Shown: positions 1 to 6,084, numbered from the stretch's first letter. The stretch is 10,124 nucleotides of DNA from Hyphomicrobiaceae bacterium (GCA_021647535.1 JAKIUO010000107.1:1-10124), one strand, 5' to 3'. Notes: generated by a model not told the origin, from the letters alone. Program-made: numbers and translations.

Positions 1-1650
1 CGAGATCGAGTAATAGACCTGTGGTTTGAGGCAGGCAAAATATAGCCCGCCGCCTTTTTCTTCAAGGCGTTCTGCCTCGTGCATCAGCATTTCTGTGCCG
101 GTGAGGTCAATCAGGTTGATGCCCTCGCCAATGATCAGAATATCGTAAATGCCCTCTTTTTCGCTGATTTCAAAGATTTTGCTCTGCACATGATTGACCG
201 AGCCGAAATAGACCGACATATCAATGCGCAGAATTTTCAGCTGTGGGCATTGGGTGAGCGGCTTGGTTTCGACATCGGTCAGCGTATGCTTGTCATAGCG
301 CCGGTCAAGATCAGGAGCCAGCGTGATGATTTCGGGCGTCGATGTGCGGCCCAGAAAGATCACCAGCGACAGCAGAACGCCCAGATAAATGGCAAATTCG
401 AGCTCTAGAAACAGTGTGGCGAAAAAGGTCGTGAGCAGGATGGCGGTTTCGGCCCCGCTTGATTCAAGTACATGTTTGATCTGTTCAAAATCAATCAGAT
501 TATAAGCCACCAGCAAAATCACCCCGCCCATGGCTGCTACCGGCAAATAGGCGGCCAGGGGGGCGATCAAAAGAATGATGATCATCAAAATAATAGCGGC
601 AAAAATGGCTGAGAAAGGGGAGGTGGCTCCCGATGAGTAATTGATCCCCGAGCGCGTGAATGACCCCGAACCGGCATAGGAGGAAAAGAAACTACCGGCA
701 ATATTGGAGAGCCCCTGGCCGATAAATTCCTGATTTCCATCAATGCGCTGATGGGATTTGGAAGCAATGGATCGGCTGATGGAAACGGCTTCAATGAGCC
801 CCAAAAGGGCAACGGCGAAGGCTTCGGGGGCCAGCATCTTGATGGTGGCGAAGGAAAAATCAGGCGTTGACAGTGGCGGCAGGTGCGCGGGAATTTTACC
901 GACAAAGCCGATGCCGTGCAAATGCCCGCCAAGAAGGGCAGCGAACGCGCTGCCAATGATCAGCGACAAGAGCAGGTGAGGGGCTTTTGGCCACATCTTC
1001 TTGATGAGTATGGCACTGGCAAAGGTGGCGAGGGCGGTGGCCAGAATATAGCTGTTGGTGTCGCCAAGCTTGTGCCACATCTCGACCCAGGTATGTACAA
1101 AGCTTTCGCCGCGCGCCACTTCAATGCCCAATATGTTTTTCATCTGCGAGGTGGCAATGAGAATGGCTGCCCCGGCGGTGAAGCCAATGACCACGGTATG
1201 AGAGACGAAGTTGACCAGCACGCCCATGCGGGCAATGCCGAGGATAAACTGATAGACCCCGGCCAGAAAGGTGATGGTCAGGGCCAGGGTGATGAATTCA
1301 GGGGTAAAAGGCTCGGCGTGATGACTGACAGCGGAAAAAATGACGATGGAAATAGCTGTCGTCGGGCCGGATATGAGATGCATGGAGCTGCCAAACAAGG
1401 CAGCAATAATAGGCGTCACCATGGCGGTGTACAGGCCATATTCCGGTGGCAGGCCAGCAATCAGCGCAAAAGCCACGCCTTGCGGCAGAACAATAACGGC
1501 TCCGGTGATCCCGGCAATAAAGTCAACTTTCAGGCTGTCTTTCGTGACAAGGCGGAACCAGACCAGAAATGGAAAAAATTTTTCCAGTTTCAGGTTGCGA
1601 GTGATCAGTTTCAGACCAGCTGAGAAGGTTTGGTTTAAATGCACGCGCAT
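1..1650 (-). CDS. SulP-family anion (sulfate/bicarbonate-type) permease with STAS domain, 3' end outside window
   Basis: Reading the minus strand from ATG at 1650 gives 550 codons without a stop, reaching the left edge, so the C-terminus is missing (probably a few dozen residues, judged by usual SulP length). Residues about 40-435 form a polytopic membrane domain. It includes the SulP signature region at about 69-101, with PPEYGLY, then FGSSMHLISGPTTAIS, and many hydrophobic helices. Residues about 468-550 are a cytoplasmic STAS domain with the I-D-L-T-G motif (D515, T517), the site related to the phosphorylated Ser of anti-sigma antagonists. SulP proteins move sulfate, bicarbonate or other anions into the cell, usually with Na+ or H+; the substrate here cannot be read from sequence. 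The start is supported by an in-frame TAA at 1703-1705 and a weak AAGGG just upstream. The gene is separated from sufE by 156 bp and may have its own promoter. Confidence 0.93.
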   Translation of the reverse strand, partial: MRVHLNQTFSAGLKLITRNLKLEKFFPFLVWFRLVTKDSLKVDFIAGITGAVIVLPQGVAFALIAGLPPEYGLYTAMVTPIIAALFGSSMHLISGPTTAISIVIFSAVSHHAEPFTPEFITLALTITFLAGVYQFILGIARMGVLVNFVSHTVVIGFTAGAAILIATSQMKNILGIEVARGESFVHTWVEMWHKLGDTNSYILATALATFASAILIKKMWPKAPHLLLSLIIGSAFAALLGGHLHGIGFVGKIPAHLPPLSTPDFSFATIKMLAPEAFAVALLGLIEAVSISRSIASKSHQRIDGNQEFIGQGLSNIAGSFFSSYAGSGSFTRSGINYSSGATSPFSAIFAAIILMIIILLIAPLAAYLPVAAMGGVILLVAYNLIDFEQIKHVLESSGAETAILLTTFFATLFLELEFAIYLGVLLSLVIFLGRTSTPEIITLAPDLDRRYDKHTLTDVETKPLTQCPQLKILRIDMSVYFGSVNHVQSKIFEISEKEGIYDILIIGEGINLIDLTGTEMLMHEAERLEEKGGGLYFACLKPQVYYSIS

Positions 1651-1658
1651 CGCCCTTG

Positions 1659-1719
1659 ACAAATTTTCGATGAGGTTGGTACCGATATTTTTAATTGATA
1701 CTTATGCCTGAAAATTTGT
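1659..1719. promoter_or_regulatory. 10-bp perfect inverted repeat upstream of sulP-family gene
   Basis: ACAAATTTTC at 1659-1668 and GAAAATTTGT at 1710-1719 are exact reverse complements with arm centres 51 bp apart, close to five helical turns. The proximal arm ends 9 bp before the permease ATG, so it overlaps the leader and the region of the ribosome binding site. It could be a pair of operator half-sites or an RNA stem with a 41-nt loop. The arms are AT-rich, so chance is possible. I found no convincing -35/-10 pair in this 156-bp gap. Confidence 0.3.
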
Positions 1720-1806
1720 GTTGGCCAGAGGACAAAACGTCACCTTGACTTCATATGTTGAAATCTCGCTCAGATGATCTGTCGGAAGAACGCGTGAAAT
1801 TATTTT

Positions 1807-2235
1807 TTATGTCTGTTTATCAAGGGCTTTTTGCGCATCTGACTGAATGCGCTGCACCATGGCGGCTAGGCCGTTGGAGCGTTGCGGGGTGAGGTTTTCG
1901 TCAAGCCCGAGCTCTTTTAAGGCCCCCAGCGCATCGGTTTTGACAATCTGACTGGCGGATTTTCCTGAAAACAGTCTCAGCATGATGGCAACGAGGCCGC
2001 TGACAATATGGGCATCGCTGTCGCCTAAAAAATGCAGTACGGGATCAGGGCTGTCAGTATTTTCAATACGGGTTTGCAGCCAGACCTGCGAGACACAGCC
2101 ATGCACCTTGTTGGCATCATTATGGGCTTCTGGCGGGAGGGGCTCGAGGCCGCGTCCCAGTTCGATCACATAGCGATAGCGATCTTCCCAGTCGTCGAGA
2201 AATTCAAAGTCGTCAACAAGTTCATCATAGCTCAT
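1807..2235 (-). CDS. sufE: SufE-family sulfur acceptor protein
   Basis: SufE accepts persulfide sulfur from a SufS-type cysteine desulfurase and passes it to the SufBCD scaffold for Fe-S cluster assembly in the cytoplasm. The 142-residue length is normal. The motif K-V-H-G-C-V-S-Q places the acceptor cysteine at C47, matching the family's V-x-G-C-x-S loop, followed by the usual region ending in a G-L-x-A-I/M helix (SDAHIVSGLVAIML). The ATG is preceded by an AAAGGGATGA Shine-Dalgarno-like stretch. No sufS or sufBCD lies nearby, so it may be a stand-alone SufE, which is common. It follows the DUF5330-like gene on the same strand after 82 bp without a visible terminator, so the two may be co-transcribed. 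SufE and CsdE are hard to separate by sequence alone; SufE is the more likely name. Confidence 0.93.
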   Translation of the reverse strand: MSYDELVDDFEFLDDWEDRYRYVIELGRGLEPLPPEAHNDANKVHGCVSQVWLQTRIENTDSPDPVLHFLGDSDAHIVSGLVAIMLRLFSGKSASQIVKTDALGALKELGLDENLTPQRSNGLAAMVQRIQSDAQKALDKQT

Positions 2236-2317
2236 CTGTCTGTCATCCCTTTAAATGCGATGATGCGAATATACAGCAGATTTTGCCTTGTTGGAACCCG
2301 TTTTGCAGGAGTTAGTA

Positions 2318-2794
2318 TTATTGGAGAGAAGCCCCTTGCCAGCCGGGCTTGAGATCGTTGGCGCTGAGTGTATTGAAGGGCAGCACCTGGTCATCTTTGG
2401 CTTTGGGCAGTACGGGGTCATTGGCTTTGTAAAGCTCGTTATACTGGTTGTTCTTGTAAGCGGGGAAGCGCTCATTGCTGGCGACGGGGAACGGAATGCC
2501 TGGGCTTTTCGCGGGCAGGGGGGCCGTCGCCTTGAGAAGCTGGGCAAGCTGATCTGGCTTGCCATCGGTTGGTTCGCGAGCGATATCAAGCACCATTTTG
2601 GCGCTGAACTCAGCCTTGGAGGCAAGTTTGTCGATGGCAGCATGGCCCTTCAGACAGACTTGCGGATTACGATCACAAAAACCGGAAATATCGGCGACAG
2701 TGGATTTGGCTGCCATAAAGAGATCGGCCTGCTTTTCACGCTCAAGCGGCATGACCGCAATGATGGCGCCTACGAATAGAAGTTTTTTGAGCAT
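2318..2794 (-). CDS. DUF5330-like small exported or membrane-anchored protein
   Basis: A 158-residue protein of unknown function. The N-terminus (MLKKLLFVGAIIAVMPLE) is a short basic plus hydrophobic segment, either an uncleaved anchor or a signal peptide without an obvious cleavage site. Then come A-K-S-T-V-A-D-I-S-G-F-C-D-R-N-P-x-x-C (C40, C47) and a C-terminal L-S-A-N-D-L-K-P-G-W. This pattern resembles what I know of DUF5330 proteins of Rhizobiales; the family assignment is from memory and moderate. The two cysteines seven residues apart could form a disulfide if periplasmic (inference). I chose ATG at 2794 over the upstream TTG at 2812 because GGAG lies 9 bases before it and the TTG would overlap that site. 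On the minus strand TATAGT at about 2820 is a plausible -10 box. It may share a transcript with sufE. Confidence 0.75.
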   Translation of the reverse strand: MLKKLLFVGAIIAVMPLEREKQADLFMAAKSTVADISGFCDRNPQVCLKGHAAIDKLASKAEFSAKMVLDIAREPTDGKPDQLAQLLKATAPLPAKSPGIPFPVASNERFPAYKNNQYNELYKANDPVLPKAKDDQVLPFNTLSANDLKPGWQGASLQ

Positions 2795-2870
2795 CTTTTT
2801 ATCTCCGAACAACCCGAACCACTATAAACTGAACTTTTTTGATTATTACTTGAAGACGACAATAACAGCT

Positions 2871-2884
2871 GGATAATAATATCC
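2871..2884. promoter_or_regulatory. Small AT-rich dyad in the divergent DUF5330/DUF4202 promoter region
   Basis: GGATA-ATAA-TATCC is a perfect 5-bp dyad with a 4-nt centre, about 77 bp upstream of the DUF5330-like start codon. It may be a regulator binding site, but it is short and could be chance. Confidence 0.2.
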
Positions 2885-2917
2885 CGTTTACTGGCGAGAA
2901 GAATTTTGATTAAAATT

Positions 2918-2947
2918 GCAAGCTTGTTGTTAAGCTTGCCTTAAGCT
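2918..2947. promoter_or_regulatory. Dyad GCAAGCTT-N6-AAGCTTGC with overlapping TTAAGCT direct repeat
   Basis: GCAAGCTT (2918-2925) and AAGCTTGC (2932-2939) form a perfect 8-bp inverted repeat with a 6-nt spacer. TTAAGCT occurs at 2930-2936 and again at 2941-2947, an 11-bp period, so both copies face the same side of the helix. The site lies 81-110 bp upstream of the DUF4202 ATG in a divergent 233-bp gap that otherwise holds only promoters. This is the layout expected of an operator for a dimeric regulator. No run of Ts follows, so it is not a terminator. Which regulator would bind is unknown. Confidence 0.35.
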
Positions 2948-3027
2948 GATAAGCAGGTCCTTTCTAAAAGACCAACTATTGCAGTCATCTATTAAGGGCT
3001 GCCAAGTTCGAACAGGGAGAACGGGTC

Positions 3028-3675
3028 ATGAGTTTTTTAACAAGCGAGCGCTATTTGGCGGTGATTGGTAAAATTGATGCCGCCAATGCCAAAGACCCGC
3101 GCCGGGTTGAGATGAATGGCGAGGAGATGGCATTTGAAACCGTTTATACGCAAAACATGATGGAAGTCCTGCAGCGCCTTTATCCTGATGCGGGTGAATT
3201 GTTGCACATTGCCGCCCGCGCCCAGCATATCGAACGCTGGTCGATCCCGCGCGATAAATATCCAACGGGGCGCGAAGGTTATAATAAATGGCGCTTTGAA
3301 TTGCGCGCCCTGCACGCCAGGCTGGTCGGTGAATTTATGAGCGAGGAAGGCTATGCTGCCGAGGATATCGAGCTGATCGGGCAATATCTGCAAAAGAAAA
3401 AGCTGAAGAAAGAGGCCGATAGTCAGGCGCTTGAAAATGTCGTTGATGTGGTCTTTCTGGAATTTTACTGGGATGATTTCGCCAAAAAATATAGCGATTA
3501 TGATGATGACAAGATGATCGATATTATCGGCAAGACCTTGCGCAAAATGTCATCTCATGGCCATGCGGCAGCGCTTGAGCTGGACATGTCGATAGAGCAA
3601 AAGCGTCTCGTCCTGGCGGCGGTTGATCGCGAAAAAGATCGGTTGGCAGAGATGGCCAAAGTGGAAAAGTTTTAG
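3028..3675 (+). CDS. DUF4202 domain-containing protein
   Basis: A soluble 215-residue protein that matches the DUF4202 family over its whole length, as I remember that family. Features are an N-terminal IDAANAKDP, then A-A-R-A-Q-H-I-E-R-W-S-I-P-R (residues 62-75), Y-P-x-x-R-E-G-Y-x-x-W-R (78-89), E-N-V-V-D-V-V-F-L-E-F-Y (136-147), and L-R-K-M-S-x-x-G-H-A-A-A-L near the C-terminus. The conserved His, Glu, Arg and Asp in helical context suggest an all-alpha enzyme or metal protein, but the function is not established and I do not assign one. The start is supported by GGGAGAA about 8 bases upstream of the ATG. The gene is monocistronic: it diverges from the DUF5330-like gene and converges on pcp, with the palindromic element at 3799-3997 between them. 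No signal peptide or membrane helix is visible. Confidence 0.87.
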   Translation: MSFLTSERYLAVIGKIDAANAKDPRRVEMNGEEMAFETVYTQNMMEVLQRLYPDAGELLHIAARAQHIERWSIPRDKYPTGREGYNKWRFELRALHARLVGEFMSEEGYAAEDIELIGQYLQKKKLKKEADSQALENVVDVVFLEFYWDDFAKKYSDYDDDKMIDIIGKTLRKMSSHGHAAALELDMSIEQKRLVLAAVDREKDRLAEMAKVEKF

Positions 3676-3724
3676 AGCGATTGCCAGGTGTGTTCTGGTT
3701 CGACTTGCAAGAGCATGTCCTGTT

Positions 3725-3751
3725 GGTAAAAACCGCGTTGCGGCTTTTGCC
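3725..3751 (+). terminator. Possible terminator hairpin after the DUF4202 gene
   Basis: GGTAAAAACCGC (3725-3736), loop GTT, then GCGGCTTTTGCC (3740-3751) gives a 12-bp stem with one A·C mismatch and one G·T pair. A four-T stretch follows the GC-rich core. It lies 50 bp after the stop codon. The T-run is short, so this may be only a stem-loop. The rest of 3676-3798 shows no gene. Confidence 0.35.
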
Positions 3752-3865
3752 ATCAAAGGGCGGGCATCTTCGCAGATAGCGCTGGGGACCAGTCCAAGGG
3801 CCATTCAATTCTCAAAGTTTTGCTTCGCAAGCGGGCTGCTGCCGATTATTGACTTTCTGGCCCGC

Positions 3866-3898
3866 TTGGGAGGAGGCCTCCCAAACCCACCCTTTTTT
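3866..3898 (+). terminator. Terminator-like hairpin of element A, plus direction
   Basis: TTGGGAGG-AGG-CCTCCCAA is a perfect 8-bp GC-rich stem with a 3-nt loop. An 8-nt spacer (ACCCACCC) separates it from six Ts. The spacer is longer than in a standard intrinsic terminator. It would end transcripts from the DUF4202 gene. Confidence 0.45.
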
Positions 3899-3911
3899 CA
3901 CTTTAAAATAG

Positions 3912-3942
3912 AAAAACGGGAGGTTTGGAGGGGCTCCTCCAA
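3912..3942 (-). terminator. Terminator-like hairpin of element A, minus direction
   Basis: Read on the minus strand, TTGGAGG-AGCC-CCTCCAA is a 7-bp stem, followed by ACCTCCCG and then five Ts (3916-3912). It has the same stem-spacer-T-run design as the plus-direction unit. It would end transcripts from pcp. Confidence 0.45.
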
Positions 3943-4002
3943 CGGGGTTCGGGGCTGGCCCCGTCGCGCAGCGAGTTTGCACGAGAATTGAATTGCCAAG
4001 CC

Positions 4003-4701
4003 TCAGGCAAGTTCCCGGCTTGGCGCATGGGCTTTGACGAGTTCTTCAAGCAAGAGTTGGAGGCCATTGCAGGCGTCTTCCAGGGTCAGCCTGTTATCGC
4101 CTTCTTCTTCTTGCGGGAGAAGGCCATCATCTGTTTCAAGGGCTGGAATATGGACGAACAGGCAGCTGTGGTGGCGGGCCACGGGGTAGGCTTTTGAGCA
4201 GCCCAGCGCATGACAAAGAGACAGATAATAGGCCATATTGCACAGATAAAGCCCGGGATCGTCTGATGTCTTGGCGCTAAAGCCGGCCTCGACAAGGCGT
4301 GTTGCAATGGTCTCCAGCGGCAGGGTGTTTTTGATCAATGCGGGGCTATCCATCAAGATAGGGGCGCATGTCCCTGGCACACCTTCAATATCTGGATTAT
4401 TGCACGTCTTGTTATAAGCGGTCGTTTCCAGGTGAAAGCCCGGCGAGGTCGAGGCATAGCCGATATGCAGAATGATTTGCGGGCGATATCTGGCCAGTAG
4501 AGAGGTCAGTGCAGGGCGCACTTTTTGCCAATGGGTTGGCAGGCTGGCGCCAACCAGTTCACAGGAGGGGAGGAGGGGAGACGTCGGGCGCTCGCCCATC
4601 GCTCTGGCCAGTAATTCACTCGGGTTTTTTGCGGCTCCGGGAAAGGGGCCGAACCCTGTGAGGAGTATCGTCTGTTCAAATGTGCTCTCAAATGTGTTCA
4701 T
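4003..4701 (-). CDS. pcp: Pyroglutamyl-peptidase I (peptidase family C15)
   Basis: This cytoplasmic cysteine peptidase removes N-terminal pyroglutamate from peptides and proteins. From ATG at 4701 the protein has 232 residues, near the usual 200-220. The N-terminal I-L-L-T-G-F-G-P-F-P-G-A-x-x-N-P-S is diagnostic. The catalytic triad is visible: Glu in F-H-L-E-T-T-A-Y-N (E92), Cys in D-P-G-L-Y-L-C-N (C154) and His in L-F-V-H-I-P (H184). The Cys-to-His spacing is 30 residues, about six longer than I recall for the Bacillus enzyme. The start is uncertain: TTG at 4710 has GGGGGA six bases upstream, TTG at 4731 extends further, and ATG 4701 has no well-placed Shine-Dalgarno. The gene follows the Lys-rich protein gene by 57 bp on the same strand and converges with the DUF4202 gene. 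Confidence 0.94.
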   Translation of the reverse strand: MNTFESTFEQTILLTGFGPFPGAAKNPSELLARAMGERPTSPLLPSCELVGASLPTHWQKVRPALTSLLARYRPQIILHIGYASTSPGFHLETTAYNKTCNNPDIEGVPGTCAPILMDSPALIKNTLPLETIATRLVEAGFSAKTSDDPGLYLCNMAYYLSLCHALGCSKAYPVARHHSCLFVHIPALETDDGLLPQEEEGDNRLTLEDACNGLQLLLEELVKAHAPSRELA

Positions 4702-4725
4702 GGGGAACAAGACTAGTCCCCCATG
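4699..4725. promoter_or_regulatory. Hairpin over the pcp start codon
   Basis: CATGGGG and CCCCATG form a perfect 7-bp dyad with a 13-nt centre that itself contains GACTAGTC. In the pcp mRNA the 3' arm includes the ATG at 4701 and the 5' arm includes the only GGGGGA Shine-Dalgarno candidate, so folding could hide both. It might instead be a weak end-of-gene structure for the Lys-rich gene, but no T-run follows. Confidence 0.4.
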
Positions 4726-4758
4726 AGCCAAAGGTGAAGGCAGGATCGTGCCTGTGTA

Positions 4759-5259
4759 TTATTTTTTGCGTTTTGCCAGTTGCTTTTTGACTTTTCTGAC
4801 ACCGCTTTTGGCACCAGAAAAAACATCTGAACGCACCAGGCTTTTGTCCTGGCGTTTGACATAGCGCATGATGAGTTTGGCCAGCGCTTTGGCTGAGGGA
4901 CGGCGGACATGGTTTTTCCAGTAGCGGCGCACGGCTGATTTCAGGCCACTATAATTTTTGGCATAGGGGCGCAGTTCTTTCAGACCATTGAGCGTATCCT
5001 TGATGGCTCCCTTGCGAATTTGCGCAATGGTTTTGCTTTTCTTGCTTTTCCTGGCCTTCTTTTTAGTTTTTTTCTTTTTGCTCTTTTTCATCGCGCGGGT
5101 GGTGAAATAGCGACTTTCGCTTATGACTTCAATACGGTCGCCAGATTGGTTCTGTTGCAACAATTCCTGCGGTGCGATTGCAGCCAGTGTCAAAGAAGAG
5201 CTGGCGAGCGACCCGAGCAGCAGGGCGATGGCAGCCAGAGAATATTTTGTGAAATTCAT
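4759..5259 (-). CDS. Exported, very basic Lys-rich protein of unknown function
   Basis: A 166-residue protein I do not recognise. Residues 1-29 look like a Sec signal peptide: basic N-end, hydrophobic A-A-I-A-L-L-L-G-S-L-A core, likely cleavage after S-L-T-L-A or A-A-I-A. Residues 58-76 are a near-continuous basic block with 13 Lys and one Arg in 19 residues. The remainder (about 80-166) is also strongly basic, probably helical, and ends in Q-L-A-K-R-K-K. Such a protein in the periplasm or outside could bind DNA, LPS or peptidoglycan, but this is inference. The start is supported by GAGG 8 bases upstream of the ATG. The Lys block is encoded by A-tracts (on the plus strand a 7-T run at 5067-5073 beside other T-runs) where slippage could occur. 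The gene is followed by pcp on the same strand, so both may share a transcript. Confidence 0.78.
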   Translation of the reverse strand: MNFTKYSLAAIALLLGSLASSSLTLAAIAPQELLQQNQSGDRIEVISESRYFTTRAMKKSKKKKTKKKARKSKKSKTIAQIRKGAIKDTLNGLKELRPYAKNYSGLKSAVRRYWKNHVRRPSAKALAKLIMRYVKRQDKSLVRSDVFSGAKSGVRKVKKQLAKRKK

Positions 5260-5360
5260 GTGATAGCCTCAACTAATTTCTTCATACAAAAGCGAGGCCG
5301 GATTTCGCAGGAAGGTTATGAAATACCCCCTGCGCAAGTTGCGATCATATGAAAGGCAAA

Positions 5361-5468
5361 GCCTGTCTGACGCCCGCTCCGACCCCGTTGGGTCCTGCTC
5401 TCCCTAACAGGTTTGATCCTGTTGTTGAGTGCCTGACCGCGAGTGTCGGGGTTACATCATAAAGCGGG
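5361..5468. other. Structured intergenic region between def and the Lys-rich gene
   Basis: The 265-bp gap 5260-5524 has no convincing gene. It holds three dyads: GACCC-CGTT-GGGTC (5381-5394), AACAGG-TTTGAT-CCTGTT (5406-5423), and CCCGCT (5373-5378) pairing with AGCGGG (5463-5468), which would enclose the other two. On the minus strand this nested layout would be in the long 5' leader of the Lys-rich gene. I compared it by eye with tRNA, SRP RNA, 6S RNA, tmRNA and common riboswitch cores and found no fit. It could be a small RNA, a leader element or unrelated repeats. Confidence 0.3.
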
Positions 5469-5524
5469 AGCCAGCACAAGAACATTTCTCGGAAAGGTTG
5501 AAAACTATTACTATTGGCTGTGAA

Positions 5525-6049
5525 TTACAAGATGACAGAGTTGGCGCGCCGAGCCTCTTTTTTGAGCTTGCGTACGATACGATCACGCTTCAGTTTGGAG
5601 ATGTAATCTATGAACTGTTTGCCATCGAGATGATCAATTTCATGCTGCACCACTCTGGACAGCAACTCATTGAAATCACGCTCTTGTTCATTGCCGTCCC
5701 GATCAATATAGCTGACAGTAACACTGGCCGGGCGTTCAACCTCGGCATAGTGCTCGGGGATCGACAGGCAGCCCTCATCATGGATGGACATTTCTTGTGA
5801 AACACGGACGATTTTCGGATTGATCAGGCAGAACGGTTTTTTTGGTTCTTCTTTGCGCGCAATATCCATAACGAGCACGCGCCTGGGTACGGCCACCTGA
5901 ATGGCGGCCAGGCCAATGCCGGGCGCGTCATACATGGTTTCGAGCATGTCATCGAGCAGAGTTAACAGCTCTTTGTCAACGCGTTCAACAGGTTCGCTGA
6001 TTTTGCGCAACAAGGGGTCGGGGACCGTTATGATTTCTTTTAAGGACAT
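5525..6049 (-). CDS. def: Peptide deformylase
   Basis: This metalloenzyme removes the formyl group from the N-terminal methionine of new proteins at the ribosome exit. The 174-residue length is typical. All three family motifs are present: G-I-G-L-A-A-I-Q (residues 44-51), E-G-C-L-S (92-96) with metal ligand C94, and Q-H-E-I-D-H-L-D-G (135-143) with ligands H136 and H140 and catalytic E137. The C-terminus K-L-K-R-D-R-I-V-R-K-L-K-K is the usual basic helix. There is no Shine-Dalgarno before the ATG, and a promoter ends 6 bases before it, so the mRNA is probably leaderless. The common partner gene fmt is not adjacent: the genes on both sides encode exported proteins. Confidence 0.98.
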   Translation of the reverse strand: MSLKEIITVPDPLLRKISEPVERVDKELLTLLDDMLETMYDAPGIGLAAIQVAVPRRVLVMDIARKEEPKKPFCLINPKIVRVSQEMSIHDEGCLSIPEHYAEVERPASVTVSYIDRDGNEQERDFNELLSRVVQHEIDHLDGKQFIDYISKLKRDRIVRKLKKEARRANSVIL

Positions 6050-6055
6050 GCAAAA

Positions 6056-6084
6056 CAGATAAGCGACGACGGGGCTTGCGTCAA
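6056..6084 (-). promoter_or_regulatory. Promoter of def, predicted to give a leaderless mRNA
   Basis: On the minus strand TTGACG (6084-6079) is separated by 17 bp from TATCTG (6061-6056). TTGACG is the typical housekeeping -35 sequence in alphaproteobacteria. Starting 7 bases after the -10 box puts transcription at 6049, the A of the def ATG. The -10 match is only 3 of 6, so the call rests mainly on the -35 box, the spacing and the missing Shine-Dalgarno. Confidence 0.55.

Larger units (their letters stand above)
3799..3997. repeat. Palindromic element A, ~199 bp, between convergent genes
   Basis: The outer arms GGCCATTCAATTCTC (3799-3813) and GAGAATTGAATTGCC (3983-3997) are complementary at 14 of 15 positions. 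Inside them are TTTTGCTTCGC and GCGCAGCGAG-type inner arms. Then come a left hairpin (3866-3884), a T-run (3893-3898), an AT-rich centre, an A-run (3912-3916), a right hairpin (3925-3942) and a third hairpin CGGGG-CTGG-CCCCG (3950-3963). Positions 3861-3898 match 7576-7613 of element B at 36 of 38 bases, with both differences in the hairpin loop. The right arm ends 5 bp before the pcp stop codon, and the element fills most of the 327-bp gap. No coding potential is convincing. It is probably a member of a dispersed intergenic repeat family. Confidence 0.8.

Noticed and set aside
883..1623. A 246-codon open frame on the plus strand
   Set aside because: It lies opposite the SulP permease, whose minus-strand translation has clear SulP motifs and no stop. 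The plus-strand product is Gly/Asn/Gln-rich and shows no family features.
1656..1684. TTGACA on the plus strand as a promoter
   Set aside because: No -10 box lies at the right distance and no plus-strand gene follows before 3028.
2251..2643. A 130-codon minus-strand frame and a plus-strand frame at 2288-2779
   Set aside because: Both are other-frame readings of the DUF5330-like gene, which has a Shine-Dalgarno, an N-terminal hydrophobic segment and family-like motifs.
3623..3991. A 122-codon plus-strand frame running through the gap into element A
   Set aside because: It starts inside the DUF4202 gene in another frame, and its latter part is the palindromic repeat.
3799..3997. CRISPR array or insertion sequence for the palindromic elements
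   Set aside because: There are no regularly spaced direct repeats, no transposase frame within the element and no clear target-site duplication.
5041..5095. A frameshifted gene suggested by the A/T-tracts in the Lys block
   Set aside because: The frame is continuous from signal peptide to stop and stays basic throughout, so no break is needed.
5361..5468. SRP RNA, 6S RNA, tRNA or riboswitch in the def downstream gap
   Set aside because: GGTCAGG and AGCAG on the minus strand recall the SRP core, but the intervening loop is far too long and the tetraloop is missing. No tRNA T-arm or known riboswitch core fits.
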